Source: Gemmatimonadota bacterium
GTDB taxonomy: Bacteria; Gemmatimonadota; Gemmatimonadetes; Gemmatimonadales; GWC2-71-9
Length of the DNA: 15,194 bases
Direction: 5' to 3'
NCBI GenBank assembly: GCA_003221085.1
Contig: QHUD01000062.1
Location: forward strand, 1-15,194
Below, piece after piece: positions 1-7,056 of the stretch. Within the stretch, counting starts at the first letter, position 1. Each line of letters starts with the position of its first letter. The translations under genes were made by a program, and so were the position numbers. The notes under the pieces are model-generated. The model was not told the origin of the DNA. It searched no databases and saw only the letters and a list, made by a program, of their open reading frames with translations.

Positions 1-786
1 GGTGAGTCCGTACTCTCCGTGCAGCCAGGCGGCGCACGGGAGAATGCGTTTCTTGTCGTGCACGATGGCGTCGGCCATCTGGACCGCCGCGGCCGAGGGC
101 GCGTAGTAGGCGGAGCCGGTCTTCAAGAAGGCGACGATCTCGGCGCCGCCGTTGCGGGTCCGCTCCACGATCTTGTCGAGCGTCGGCTTGCTGAGGAAGT
201 GTGTGACGGGAATCCCGGCCACGGTCGTGTAGGAGATGAGCGGCACCATCGTGTCGCCGTGCCCGCCGAGCACCATCGCCTGGATGTCCTCGACCGAGAC
301 GTCGAGCGCCTCGGCCAGGAAGGCGCGGAACCGCGCCGTGTCGAGCACACCCGCCATTCCGATCACCCGCTCGCGTGGGAATCCCGTCACCTGCTTCGTG
401 ACCCAGCACATCACGTCGAGCGGGTTCGAGACCACTAGGACGATCGCGTTGGGGCAATGCTGCTTGATCTGCTGGGAGACCTGCTTGACGATGTCGGCGT
501 TGGTGCGCACGAGGTCATCGCGGCTCATGCCCGGCTTGCGGGCGATGCCGGCGGTGACCACGACGAGCTCGCTGCCGGCGGCGGGTGTGTAGTCGTTTGC
601 GCCCACGACCCGCGTGTCGAACCCCTCGATCGGCGCGGACTGCCATTGGTCGAGCGCTTTGCCTTGGGGGACGCCCTCGATCACATCGACGAGGACGACC
701 GTGCGCGCGAGCTCCTTCTCGGCGAGGCGCTGTGCGGCGGTGGCACCCACATTGCCGGCGCCCACGACGGTGATCTTGTTGAGCAC
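1..786 (-). CDS. mdh: Malate dehydrogenase, NAD-dependent (3' end beyond window)
   Basis: This gene encodes the cytoplasmic TCA-cycle enzyme that interconverts malate and oxaloacetate with NAD. The first 262 residues are in the window and the C-terminus is cut off at base 1. The Rossmann motif GAGNVG is at residues 9-14, Asp34 (LVDV) predicts NAD rather than NADP, and AGIARKPGMSRDDL carries the substrate-binding arginines. The catalytic pair is Asp149 (in GVLDTARFR) and His176 (in GGHGDTMVP), and RTRNGGAEIV follows. This is the LDH-like MDH type of about 310 residues. I chose the GTG at 784-786 because a GGAGG lies 6 bases upstream. A GTG at 790-792 would overlap the moaA stop as GTGA but leaves no room for that ribosome site. 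It is the last visible gene of the M61-moaDEA unit, 2 bases after moaA. Confidence 0.95.
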   Translation of the reverse strand, partial: MLNKITVVGAGNVGATAAQRLAEKELARTVVLVDVIEGVPQGKALDQWQSAPIEGFDTRVVGANDYTPAAGSELVVVTAGIARKPGMSRDDLVRTNADIVKQVSQQIKQHCPNAIVLVVSNPLDVMCWVTKQVTGFPRERVIGMAGVLDTARFRAFLAEALDVSVEDIQAMVLGGHGDTMVPLISYTTVAGIPVTHFLSKPTLDKIVERTRNGGAEIVAFLKTGSAYYAPSAAAVQMADAIVHDKKRILPCAAWLHGEYGLT

Positions 787-788
787 CG

Positions 789-1817
789 TCACCCTCCGCG
801 GGTATGCATCTCGCGATGCGGATCGGCGCGCAGCGAATCGATCCGATACAACGCCCCCCGGTCCGCCACCCCCAGCCGCTCCTCCGCCCCGCGATCGGTA
901 CGGCCCTGCCACGTCCCCCGGATGAGCGACGCCAGCTCCTGGTCGCTGGCGCCGCGGCGCAGCGGCTCGCGCAGATCGATGCCCCGCGCGGCGTACAGGC
1001 ACAGGAACCAGGTGCCGTCGGCCGTGACCCGGCTGCGGTCGCAAGTGCGACAGAACGGCGCCGTGACCGAGGCGATGATGCCGAACGTCGTCCCGTCGGC
1101 GAGCCGGAACCGCTCGGCCGGGGCGCGGCCGTCACCCGAAATCGGCTCGATCGGGCCATAGCGTCGGGCGAGCATCTCCAACATCTCCCGTTGGGACACG
1201 ACCTGATCCTGAGACCAGCGGGTTGCACCGCCCACGTCCATGTACTCGATGAACCGCACCTCGGCGTCGTGGCCGCGGGCAAACTCGACCAGGTCGGCGA
1301 GCTCGTCGTCGTTGAAGCCGCGGATCACCACGGCGTTCAGTTTGAGCTTCGTGAAGCCGGCCTGTCCGGCCGCGGTGATGCCTTCGAGCACGTCGGCGTG
1401 GCGCGCGCTCTTGGCGAACGCGAGCATGCGCTCGGGGCGGAGCGTGTCGAGACTCACGGTCACCCGTTGCAGGCCCGCGGCCCGGAGGGCGGCGGCCTGC
1501 TTTCCGAGCAGCAAGCCGTTCGTCGTCATGGCGAGGTCGTCGACGCGCCGGTTGCGGGCGATCAGCCCGATGAGCGTCGGCAGGTCGTGACGCAGCAGCG
1601 GCTCACCGCCGGTGAGTCGCACCTTGTGCACGCCGAGCTCCGCGAACACCCGCGTGAGCCGCTCGATCTCCTCGAACGTCAGGATCGCGGTCCGTGGAAG
1701 CCACACGTATTCGTCTTCCGGCATGCAGTAGCGACAGCGCAGGTTGCAGCGGTCCGTCACCGACAGCCGCAGGCTGGCGAGCGGGCGTTGCAGCGCGTCG
1801 TGGATGGCGTCAGACAT
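789..1817 (-). CDS. moaA: GTP 3',8-cyclase MoaA (radical SAM, molybdenum cofactor step 1)
   Basis: MoaA converts GTP to 3',8-cyclo-7,8-dihydro-GTP, the first step of molybdopterin synthesis, and works with MoaC (not in this window). The 342-residue length is typical. The radical-SAM [4Fe-4S] cysteines are C24, C28 and C31 (CNLRCRYC). The second cluster that binds GTP uses C256, C259 and C273 (C-x2-C-x13-C), followed by the usual LYAARGIDLR. The GGEP SAM-binding motif is present (LTGGEPLLR). The protein ends in Gly-Gly, the conserved MoaA tail. The ATG at 1815-1817 (MSDAIHD) was chosen because it overlaps the moaE stop by 8 bases; a 16-residue longer in-frame reading would run into moaE. No clear Shine-Dalgarno is seen, so translation is probably coupled to moaE. 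Confidence 0.95.
   Translation of the reverse strand: MSDAIHDALQRPLASLRLSVTDRCNLRCRYCMPEDEYVWLPRTAILTFEEIERLTRVFAELGVHKVRLTGGEPLLRHDLPTLIGLIARNRRVDDLAMTTNGLLLGKQAAALRAAGLQRVTVSLDTLRPERMLAFAKSARHADVLEGITAAGQAGFTKLKLNAVVIRGFNDDELADLVEFARGHDAEVRFIEYMDVGGATRWSQDQVVSQREMLEMLARRYGPIEPISGDGRAPAERFRLADGTTFGIIASVTAPFCRTCDRSRVTADGTWFLCLYAARGIDLREPLRRGASDQELASLIRGTWQGRTDRGAEERLGVADRGALYRIDSLRADPHREMHTRGG
793..797 (-). promoter_or_regulatory. Ribosome binding site of mdh
   Basis: GGAGG on the minus strand lies 6 bases before the GTG at 784-786 and directly against the alternative GTG at 790-792. It therefore favours the downstream start. It sits inside the last codons of moaA. Confidence 0.6.
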
Positions 1818-2250
1818 GTGAGGGCTTCGCGGCTGGACGGCCGGACGGATCGACCCAGACTTCACTGCCGTCCGTCCGGAGCTCCTTCTTCCACACGGGG
1901 ATCCGCTGTTTCACCGCTTCGATCACGTACCGGCAGGCCTCGAACGCCTGGGCCCGATGCGGCGCCGCCGCGACGATCGCGATGCTCGCTTCGCCGACGG
2001 GGATCGTCCCCAGCCGGTGGCGGACGGAGATGCGCGCCTCCGGCCAGCGACCGCGCGCGTCCGCCAGGAGCCGGCCGAACTCAGCCTCCACCATGTCTTC
2101 GTAGGCCGAGTACTCGATCGCCGTCACCCCGTGCTCGTCGGGCCCGTTGCGCACGGTCCCGAGGAAGACGCTCGTCCCACCGCACGTGGGCGACGAGACC
2201 TCGGCGAGGAGCCGGTCGACAGAGAGGGGGTCGCGAGTGAGGTACGTCAT
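1810..2250 (-). CDS. moaE: Molybdopterin synthase catalytic subunit MoaE
   Basis: MoaE is the large subunit of molybdopterin synthase. It uses the thiocarboxylated tail of MoaD to put two sulfurs on precursor Z (cPMP), forming the dithiolene of molybdopterin. The protein has 146 residues. Visible signatures are GTVR (31-34), the block HRLGTIPVGEASI (78-90), HRAQAF (98-103), and VKQRIPVWKKE, in which K114 and K121 match the two active-site lysines of the E. coli enzyme. The ATG follows the moaD stop with no base between them (TGA then ATG), so the two subunits are translationally coupled in equal amounts. The 3' end overlaps moaA by 8 bases. A short inverted repeat lies in the codons for its C-terminal tail (reported as a finding). 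Confidence 0.95.
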   Translation of the reverse strand: MTYLTRDPLSVDRLLAEVSSPTCGGTSVFLGTVRNGPDEHGVTAIEYSAYEDMVEAEFGRLLADARGRWPEARISVRHRLGTIPVGEASIAIVAAAPHRAQAFEACRYVIEAVKQRIPVWKKELRTDGSEVWVDPSGRPAAKPSHV

Positions 2251-2526
2251 TCAGCCGCCTGCAATGGGGGGTAAGAGTGCCACTTCGTCTCCATCCTGCA
2301 CGCGCGCATCCAGCTTGGCCTGCTTCAGGTTCACGGCTGCGAGCGGACGCTCGGGCAGGTCTCCAGCCCCAGGGAAGTCCTCCCGCACGCGCCGCACCAC
2401 ATCCCCGACGGTCGCCGGGAGCGGCAGCGACACCTCGGCTTCGGAGCGTCCGACGAGCTCTGCGTAGCGGGCGAAAAATCGCACTCGCACGGTTGCCAGC
2501 GTCGCGGGGTTCACGGTCGCTGGCAA
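2251..2526 (-). CDS. moaD: Molybdopterin synthase sulfur-carrier subunit MoaD
   Basis: MoaD is a small ubiquitin-fold protein whose C-terminal glycine is adenylated and thiocarboxylated; it then delivers sulfur to MoaE. The 91-residue product ends in the diagnostic Gly-Gly (PPIAGG), with DGDEVALLPP just before it. VRVRFFARYAELVG is the typical first beta strand and helix. The start used is a TTG at 2524-2526 with GGAG 5 bases upstream. In-frame GTG codons 4 and 12 codons later (the second within ATVRVRFF) are alternatives that would bring the length closer to the usual 80 or so. It begins 11 bases after the M61 peptidase stop, so it probably shares that transcript. Confidence 0.92.
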   Translation of the reverse strand: MPATVNPATLATVRVRFFARYAELVGRSEAEVSLPLPATVGDVVRRVREDFPGAGDLPERPLAAVNLKQAKLDARVQDGDEVALLPPIAGG

Positions 2527-2537
2527 GATAGCTCCGC

Positions 2538-4337
2538 TCAGTTCCCGGTGGAACCGGTCGAGAGGCCGCGCCAGATCTTCGCCTGCTTCGCGCTCGGCGA
2601 CGGTGCGGGCGTGATGGTGAACGACACCTGAGTGCGCTCGCGCACCTGCGTGCTCAGACTCAGCGCCCGACCCCCGCGCACCACGCCGATCGCGAGCGGC
2701 GCCCCTGCTTTGCCGCGATAACGGTCGCGGAACTTCACGCCCCAGTCTTCGTCGGGCCGGGTCTCGATCTCACCCACCTTGAGCAGCACGTCGCCGGGCG
2801 CGAGGCCCGCCGCCTCGGCGGCGCTGCCGGGCACCACGCCCTGCACGACCAGCTTGCCGGAATCGCCGGGCTGGGCGTTCAGGCCGAGGAATGGACTGGA
2901 TTGGGTCTTCCGGGTGACCGCGATGCCGGCCTTCGCGAGCACGCTGTCGTACGGGAGCGGCTCCCGGCCGTTGATGTAGCGTTGATAAAAGCCTTCCACA
3001 TCGGGCATGCCGGCCTCGCGCACTAGGCCGAGCAGGTCGGCGGTCGTGAAGCCCTTGTTGCGCTGGTAGAACCGCGTGTAGAGCGCCCGTGTGACGTCGT
3101 CGAGGCTCTTGCGGTTGTCCGTCGCATCACGGATCGCCACGTCCAGCAGCATTCCCGTGAGCGCCCCCTTCGGGTAGTAAAGCTGCGAGCTGTTCACGAA
3201 CACTTCGTGGATCCAGGTCGCCACGCTGCCGTCCTCTTCGCTCCACGGCTCGGGAGCGGACTCGACCTGCTGCATATCCTGCGCGGTGTTGTCGAGGAAC
3301 TGCTCGGTCGTCCACAATCCGGAGCGGATGTTCGTGAGATCGGCGTAGTAGTCCGTCACGCCCTCCGACCACCAGAGCAGCGGTGTGTACTGCTCCGCGT
3401 GGTAGTCGTACGGCCACATTTCGGCGGGCCGGATGCGCTTCACGTTGTAGAGGTGGAAGTACTCGTGCGACATCAGTGGTACCATGAAGTCGCCGAAGGT
3501 GCCGGCCGCGTCGGCAAACGCGCCCTGCGGCATGATGTCGAACTGCGAGGCGCTGTGCTCCAACCCGCCGCCGAAGTTGACCGGCTCGCGGATCACATTG
3601 AAGAACACCGTGTAGTGATCGTACGGCGGGCCGCCGAACAATGCGTTCTCGGTCTTGGCGATTTTCTCGAGCGCGTTCCGCATGTTCCGCTGGACCGCGG
3701 TCGTGTAGGCGTCGGTCGGCCACACCGCGATCCGGACCGCTTTGCCGTCCACCTGCAGCGAGTCGAGGCTGTACTTGCCCACGAAGGTTTGGGCGTCGGC
3801 CAGCTCGTGGTAATTCGGGGCGGTGTACGGCCCCGCCCCGTTCCCGCCGCCCCGGAGCGCCGTCGTCACCTGCCAGCCCGCTGGCAGGTTGAATCGGACC
3901 TCGGCCGGGCGCTCCAGCTGTCGCTCCTCGTAAAGGAAGACATTGGCGCCGAGGAACTGCCCGAACTCACCGGCGATGCGCGCGAGCGAGAGGTCGATCG
4001 TGTCGGCGAGGTAATCGAACTCCGCGGTCACGCGATCACTCTTGCCGGTCACGACGCGCCACGTGTCCTTGTCGAACCGATCCCAGAAGAGCGCCTGGCC
4101 CTGTGCGTTCTTCGCGCCGAAGTGGCGCACATAGCGCGCGTAATTCTGGATCTCGTAGTTGCCGGGGCTCCACGCGGGGAGGGACACGAAGAGCGTATCC
4201 TTGCCGCGCGACGGAAACTCGGCGCTCACGTGGAACAGGTGCGCCGCCGGCGACGGAATCGAAATCTCGTACTTGACTGGCGCAGTGGTCTGAGCGGACA
4301 GCGGGACGGCGACGAGGAGCACGAGCAACGGGCGCAC
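2538..4337 (-). CDS. Secreted M61-family metallopeptidase with C-terminal PDZ domain
   Basis: This is a 599-residue zinc peptidase of the M61 (glycyl aminopeptidase-like) family. Residues 1-15 form a signal peptide (MRPLLVLLVAVPLSA, cleavage probably after A15), so it acts outside the cytoplasmic membrane. The N-terminal beta domain contains SLPAWSPGNYEIQNYAR. The catalytic domain has HEYFH with H291, E292 and H295, and WWSEGVTDYY with E325 as likely third zinc ligand. A PDZ domain spans roughly residues 485-580 (SAAEAAGLAPGDVLLKV). The GTG at 4335-4337 is supported by GGAG 6 bases upstream and by the clean signal peptide; the in-frame extension to 4670 runs through the HU gene and is not family sequence. 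It follows the HU terminator and so needs its own promoter. TGTAAT near 4366-4371 could be a -10, but no good -35 is visible. The substrate is unknown. Confidence 0.93.
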   Translation of the reverse strand: MRPLLVLLVAVPLSAQTTAPVKYEISIPSPAAHLFHVSAEFPSRGKDTLFVSLPAWSPGNYEIQNYARYVRHFGAKNAQGQALFWDRFDKDTWRVVTGKSDRVTAEFDYLADTIDLSLARIAGEFGQFLGANVFLYEERQLERPAEVRFNLPAGWQVTTALRGGGNGAGPYTAPNYHELADAQTFVGKYSLDSLQVDGKAVRIAVWPTDAYTTAVQRNMRNALEKIAKTENALFGGPPYDHYTVFFNVIREPVNFGGGLEHSASQFDIMPQGAFADAAGTFGDFMVPLMSHEYFHLYNVKRIRPAEMWPYDYHAEQYTPLLWWSEGVTDYYADLTNIRSGLWTTEQFLDNTAQDMQQVESAPEPWSEEDGSVATWIHEVFVNSSQLYYPKGALTGMLLDVAIRDATDNRKSLDDVTRALYTRFYQRNKGFTTADLLGLVREAGMPDVEGFYQRYINGREPLPYDSVLAKAGIAVTRKTQSSPFLGLNAQPGDSGKLVVQGVVPGSAAEAAGLAPGDVLLKVGEIETRPDEDWGVKFRDRYRGKAGAPLAIGVVRGGRALSLSTQVRERTQVSFTITPAPSPSAKQAKIWRGLSTGSTGN

Positions 4338-4343
4338 GAACCA

Positions 4344-4347
4344 CTCC
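4344..4347 (-). promoter_or_regulatory. Ribosome binding site of the M61 peptidase gene
   Basis: GGAG on the minus strand lies 6 bases upstream of the GTG at 4335-4337. It decides the start of the secreted peptidase and gives a protein beginning exactly with a signal peptide. Confidence 0.6.
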
Positions 4348-4380
4348 GGGTAGATGTGAGAGTTGACTATTACACCGCGC

Positions 4381-4416
4381 AAAACGAAGCGGCCCAGACG
4401 CTTAGTTCCGGGCCGC
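4381..4416 (-). terminator. Intrinsic terminator after the HU gene
   Basis: On the minus strand a 10-base-pair stem (GCGGCCCGGA with TCTGGGCCGC, one G-U pair, arms at 4407-4416 and 4389-4398) encloses an 8-base loop and is followed by TTCGTTTT. It begins 31 bases after the HU stop codon and ends 43 bases before the M61 start, so it should separate the two transcripts. The other strand lacks a T-run, so termination is expected only in the direction of the genes. Confidence 0.8.
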
Positions 4417-4446
4417 CGGGATGACGTGAGCTCCTGGACGAGGCAA

Positions 4447-4761
4447 TCAGGGTGTGACGCGTTCGCTCGCCTCCGCCACCATAGCGCGCAACTCCTTGCT
4501 GGGCTTGAAGACAGGCACCGGTCGCGCGGCCACTTCCACCGGGTCACCGGTGCGTGGATTGCGCGCCATGCGAGTCTTGCGCTGGCGAATCTTGAACGTG
4601 CCAAACCCGCGAATCTCAATGTTATGCTGCTCGGACAACGCCGCTTTGACCGCGTCGAGGAAGGAGTCAACTACGCGCGCGCAGTCCTTTTTGGAAATCA
4701 GGGGACCGGCGGTGCGAGCGATTTGTGCGGTGACCTTTTCGACCAGGTCGGCCTTCGTCAT
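4447..4761 (-). CDS. HU/IHF-family nucleoid DNA-binding protein
   Basis: This gene encodes a small dimeric DNA-bending protein that compacts the nucleoid. The 104 residues start MTKADLVEKV, the typical HU N-terminus, then show IEIRGFGTFKIR and the DNA-intercalating beta-arm with RNPRTGDPVEV (about residues 67-77) and FKPSKELR near the end. It is about 10 residues longer than the classic 90-residue HU, which is within the range of the family. HU cannot be told from IHF subunits by eye, so no symbol is given. The ATG at 4759-4761 has AGGGGG 5 bases upstream; an in-frame extension to 4809 would include the promoter and leader. It has its own promoter at 4805-4833 and its own terminator at 4381-4416, so it is expected to be a separate, probably strongly expressed transcript. 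Confidence 0.95.
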   Translation of the reverse strand: MTKADLVEKVTAQIARTAGPLISKKDCARVVDSFLDAVKAALSEQHNIEIRGFGTFKIRQRKTRMARNPRTGDPVEVAARPVPVFKPSKELRAMVAEASERVTP

Positions 4762-4804
4762 CCATCCCCCTTGAAGGGCCCAAGGGCAGTCAAGACGAGG
4801 GGCC

Positions 4805-4833
4805 AACATACGGGCTTACCTATTGTGTGTCAA
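4805..4833 (-). promoter_or_regulatory. Sigma70-type promoter of the HU gene
   Basis: On the minus strand a perfect -35 TTGACA (4828-4833) is followed after exactly 17 bases by TATGTT (4805-4810), which matches the -10 consensus at 4 of 6 positions. The -35 overlaps the last codons of carA (Leu-Asp-Thr-Gln). Transcription would start near 4798, giving a leader of about 37 bases before the HU ATG. This is the best promoter seen in the window. Confidence 0.75.
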
Positions 4834-5899
4834 GAGCTTGGAGGAACTGTTCGAAGTGGCCTTGGGCGTCGTGCGGTCCCGGCGACGCCTCGGGGTGGTA
4901 CTGCACGGCGAAAATCGGGTATTCCCGGTGCTTCACCCCTTCGACGGTGCGGTCGTTGAGGTTAAGGTGGGTGACCTCAAGCGCTTTGGCACCTGGAATG
5001 CCGCCCGTATCGCCCCGGACGGCGAACCCGTGGTTCTGCGAGGTGATAAGTACTTGTCCGGTCGCAAGATCCCGCACGGGATGGTTTCCCCCCCGATGCC
5101 CGTACGGGAGCTTCACCGTCTCCCCGCCGAGCGCCAAACCGAGCAGTTGGTGGCCGAGGCAGATCCCGAAGATCGGGAGTGAGCCGTCGGCCAGATCACG
5201 GAGTGTGGTGATCGCGTAGGACACCGCCGCTGGATCTCCCGGGCCGTTCGACAGGAACAGCCCGTCGGGCGCGAGCTCGCGGATCCGTGCCGCCGGCGTG
5301 GCGGCCGGGACGACGGTGACGCGGCAGCCGTTCTTGAGAAACAATCGCAGGATGTTGCGCTTCATCCCGTAGTCGTACGCCACGATGTGGCGGTGCGCGT
5401 CGGCCGGTCCTTCGGTGTACTCGGCACCGATGGTCGCCTGGGTGGCGAGATCGAGACCGTCCATCGACGGGCTCGCGGCGAGCGCGGTGCGCACGGCGTC
5501 GTTCGGCTGCTCCCCCAACGCCACCGCACCGCGCATCGCGCCCTTGGAGCGGATGTGACGCGTGAGCTGGCGGGTGTCCACATCGGCGACGAGCGGGACG
5601 CGTGCCGCCGCGAGCCAGTCCGCGAGCGCGCCCGTGGATCGCCAGTTCGACGGCTGCACCGAGAGCTCGCGCACCACGACCCCCGCGACCCGCGGACGGT
5701 CGGACTCGATGTCGTCCGGATTGATGCCGTAGTTGCCGATCATCGGCGCCGTCATCACGACGATCTGGCCGAGATAGGAGGGGTCGGTGAAGACCTCCTG
5801 GTAGCCGGACAGATTGGTGGTGAAGACGACCTCAGCGTACGTAGGCTCGAACGGCGTCGGCGCGGTACCGGGGAACCAGGCGCCGTCCTCGAGCAGCAC
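4820..5899 (-). CDS. carA: Carbamoyl-phosphate synthase small (glutaminase) subunit CarA
   Basis: CarA hydrolyses glutamine and passes the ammonia to CarB for carbamoyl-phosphate, the precursor of arginine and pyrimidines. The N-terminal CPSase domain shows LLEDGAWFPG, then EVVFTTNLSGYQEVFTDPSY. The class I glutamine amidotransferase domain has GICLGHQLLG with nucleophile C247, and QYHPEASPGP with H335 and E337 completing the triad; LSNGPGDP is also present. With the GTG at 5897-5899 the product has 359 residues, near the low end of the family. No Shine-Dalgarno precedes it and no better in-frame start exists without running far into secG, so the start is the least certain in the window; coupling to secG, which ends 16 bases upstream, is likely. 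carB is not in this window. Confidence 0.93.
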   Translation of the reverse strand: MLLEDGAWFPGTAPTPFEPTYAEVVFTTNLSGYQEVFTDPSYLGQIVVMTAPMIGNYGINPDDIESDRPRVAGVVVRELSVQPSNWRSTGALADWLAAARVPLVADVDTRQLTRHIRSKGAMRGAVALGEQPNDAVRTALAASPSMDGLDLATQATIGAEYTEGPADAHRHIVAYDYGMKRNILRLFLKNGCRVTVVPAATPAARIRELAPDGLFLSNGPGDPAAVSYAITTLRDLADGSLPIFGICLGHQLLGLALGGETVKLPYGHRGGNHPVRDLATGQVLITSQNHGFAVRGDTGGIPGAKALEVTHLNLNDRTVEGVKHREYPIFAVQYHPEASPGPHDAQGHFEQFLQALDTQ

Positions 5900-5915
5900 G
5901 TAAGCGGGGTGGCGT

Positions 5916-6290
5916 TCAGCGATGGGGCGGTGGACTCGGGTTTGAGGGTTGCGGAGGCGGCGTGTTCTGCGGCGCCTGCGCCCCGGGGAGCGGCAGCGGC
6001 GTGGGTTGTACCGGAGCCGGCGCGGGAGCGCCTCCCTCGAGCACCGAGCGCGGTGCCGCGCTGTGCGCCGACATGACGGCCAGAACCAGCGAGATGAACA
6101 GGAAGAGGCCGGCGCACCACCAAGTGATCTTGGTGAGTAAGGTCGTCGCCTGTCGGCCACCCATGAACTGCTCCGTACCGGCCCCGCCTCCCAGCGAGGC
6201 CAACCCACCACCCTGGCCGGCTTGCAGCAAGACCGCGGTGATGAGAATGAGCGCGTCGAGGGCGAGGACGAAGAGCAGAAAGGTGTACAT
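5916..6290 (-). CDS. secG: Protein-export membrane protein SecG
   Basis: SecG is the small accessory subunit of the SecYEG translocon. The 124-residue protein has two membrane helices, about residues 3-22 (FLLFVLALDALILITAVLLQ) and 54-73, joined by the conserved cytoplasmic loop LLQAGQGGGLASLGGGAG. GRQATTLLTKITWW leads into the second helix. The tail of roughly 45 residues is rich in proline and alanine (PAPAPVQPTPLPLPG, ending PPPHR), which makes it longer than many SecG proteins. The ATG at 6288-6290 begins exactly at the first helix but has no convincing Shine-Dalgarno. It lies 16 bases after tpiA, and a tpiA-secG neighbourhood is common in bacteria. Confidence 0.93.
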   Translation of the reverse strand: MYTFLLFVLALDALILITAVLLQAGQGGGLASLGGGAGTEQFMGGRQATTLLTKITWWCAGLFLFISLVLAVMSAHSAAPRSVLEGGAPAPAPVQPTPLPLPGAQAPQNTPPPQPSNPSPPPHR

Positions 6291-6306
6291 GCGGCGGGGA
6301 TAATAC

Positions 6307-7056
6307 CTACGCGGCGTCGGTCTGCACAAGTTGGGCCCAAGCTTCGGGATCGAGCGACGCGCCGCCGACCAGCACGCCGTCGAGCTCGCGCTCGGCGAGG
6401 AGCGCGGCGACGTTCTTCGCGTTCACGCTGCCGCCATAGAGCACCCGGGGTGCCGGCGCCGTCCGGCCCACGAGCCAGCCGCGGATTTCGCGATGCACCG
6501 CGGCGGCGTCCTGGGGGGTCGCGTTGCGGCCGGTGCCGATTGCCCACACGGGCTCATAGGCGACCACGACCCGAGACAGCGCCGCGCCGTCCAGACCGCT
6601 CAGCGCCGCGGCGAGCTGGCGGATGACCACGGCCAGTGTGTGTCCGGCGTCGCGTTCGGCGAGGGTCTCGCCGACGCACAGCACGGGCACGAGCCCCGCG
6701 CCGAGGGCCGCGCCCAGCTTGCGACGGGTGTCGTCGTCGGTCTCGCCGAACACGTGGCGCCGCTCGGAGTGGCCGATCAATGCGGCGCGGGCTCCGGCCT
6801 GAAGGGCGAGCGGGGCGGAGACCGCCCCGGTGTAGGCGCCTTTCGGCTCCCAGTAGATGTCCTGGATGCCCACCAGCAGGTCGGCGCGGTCCCGCGCCGC
6901 CTGGGCGGCGGCTTCGACCGACACGGCGGGCGGGAAGAACCACACCTCGCGGTGCTCCCGACGGTTGTAGCGGGCGCGGAACGCTTTCACGTATGCTCGG
7001 GCGTCATCCGGCCCGAGGTGCATTTTCCAGTTCGCAGCGAACAACAGGGGTCTCAC
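6307..7056 (-). CDS. tpiA: Triose-phosphate isomerase
   Basis: This enzyme interconverts dihydroxyacetone phosphate and glyceraldehyde 3-phosphate in glycolysis and gluconeogenesis. With the GTG at 7054-7056 it has 249 residues, the family length. Catalytic residues are K11 (FAANWKM), H96 (ALIGHSERR) and E168 (VVAYEPVWAIGTG, followed by the flexible loop 6). The phosphate-binding YGGSV and the later GVLVGGASL are also present. The start overlaps the pgk stop as GTGA, and GAGG lies 4 bases upstream. Because of the frame change inside pgk, this gene is also continuous in frame with the pgk 5' part without any stop, so an automatic call may merge them into a 612-residue protein. The tpiA part itself looks intact. 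Confidence 0.95.
   Translation of the reverse strand: MRPLLFAANWKMHLGPDDARAYVKAFRARYNRREHREVWFFPPAVSVEAAAQAARDRADLLVGIQDIYWEPKGAYTGAVSAPLALQAGARAALIGHSERRHVFGETDDDTRRKLGAALGAGLVPVLCVGETLAERDAGHTLAVVIRQLAAALSGLDGAALSRVVVAYEPVWAIGTGRNATPQDAAAVHREIRGWLVGRTAPAPRVLYGGSVNAKNVAALLAERELDGVLVGGASLDPEAWAQLVQTDAA

Noticed and set aside
804..2240. Long plus-strand open frame of 478 codons opposite moaA and moaE
   Set aside because: It is the antisense shadow of GC-rich genes with clear family motifs; its translation is rich in Arg/His/Pro and shows no domain. Same for the plus-strand frames opposite the M61 gene (3207-4424) and opposite radA-ispD (11706-13494).
3868..3889. 22-base palindrome with 10-base-pair arms (ACCTGCCAGC / GCTGGCAGGT) in the M61 gene
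   Set aside because: It encodes conserved-looking LPAGWQV, has no T-run and no second copy seen, so chance in GC-rich coding DNA is the simplest explanation.
4338..4670. N-terminal extension of the M61 peptidase by 111 codons
   Set aside because: It overlaps the HU gene and terminator, is low-quality Arg-rich sequence, and would bury the signal peptide that begins at the GTG with a good ribosome site.
6291..6330. TATTAT between tpiA and secG as a promoter -10
   Set aside because: The only -35 at the right distance, TTGTGC, matches 3 of 6 positions, and the transcript would start almost on the secG ATG.
5900..6547. N-terminal extension of carA by 216 codons
   Set aside because: It runs through the whole secG gene in another frame and reads as Arg/Pro-rich nonsense.
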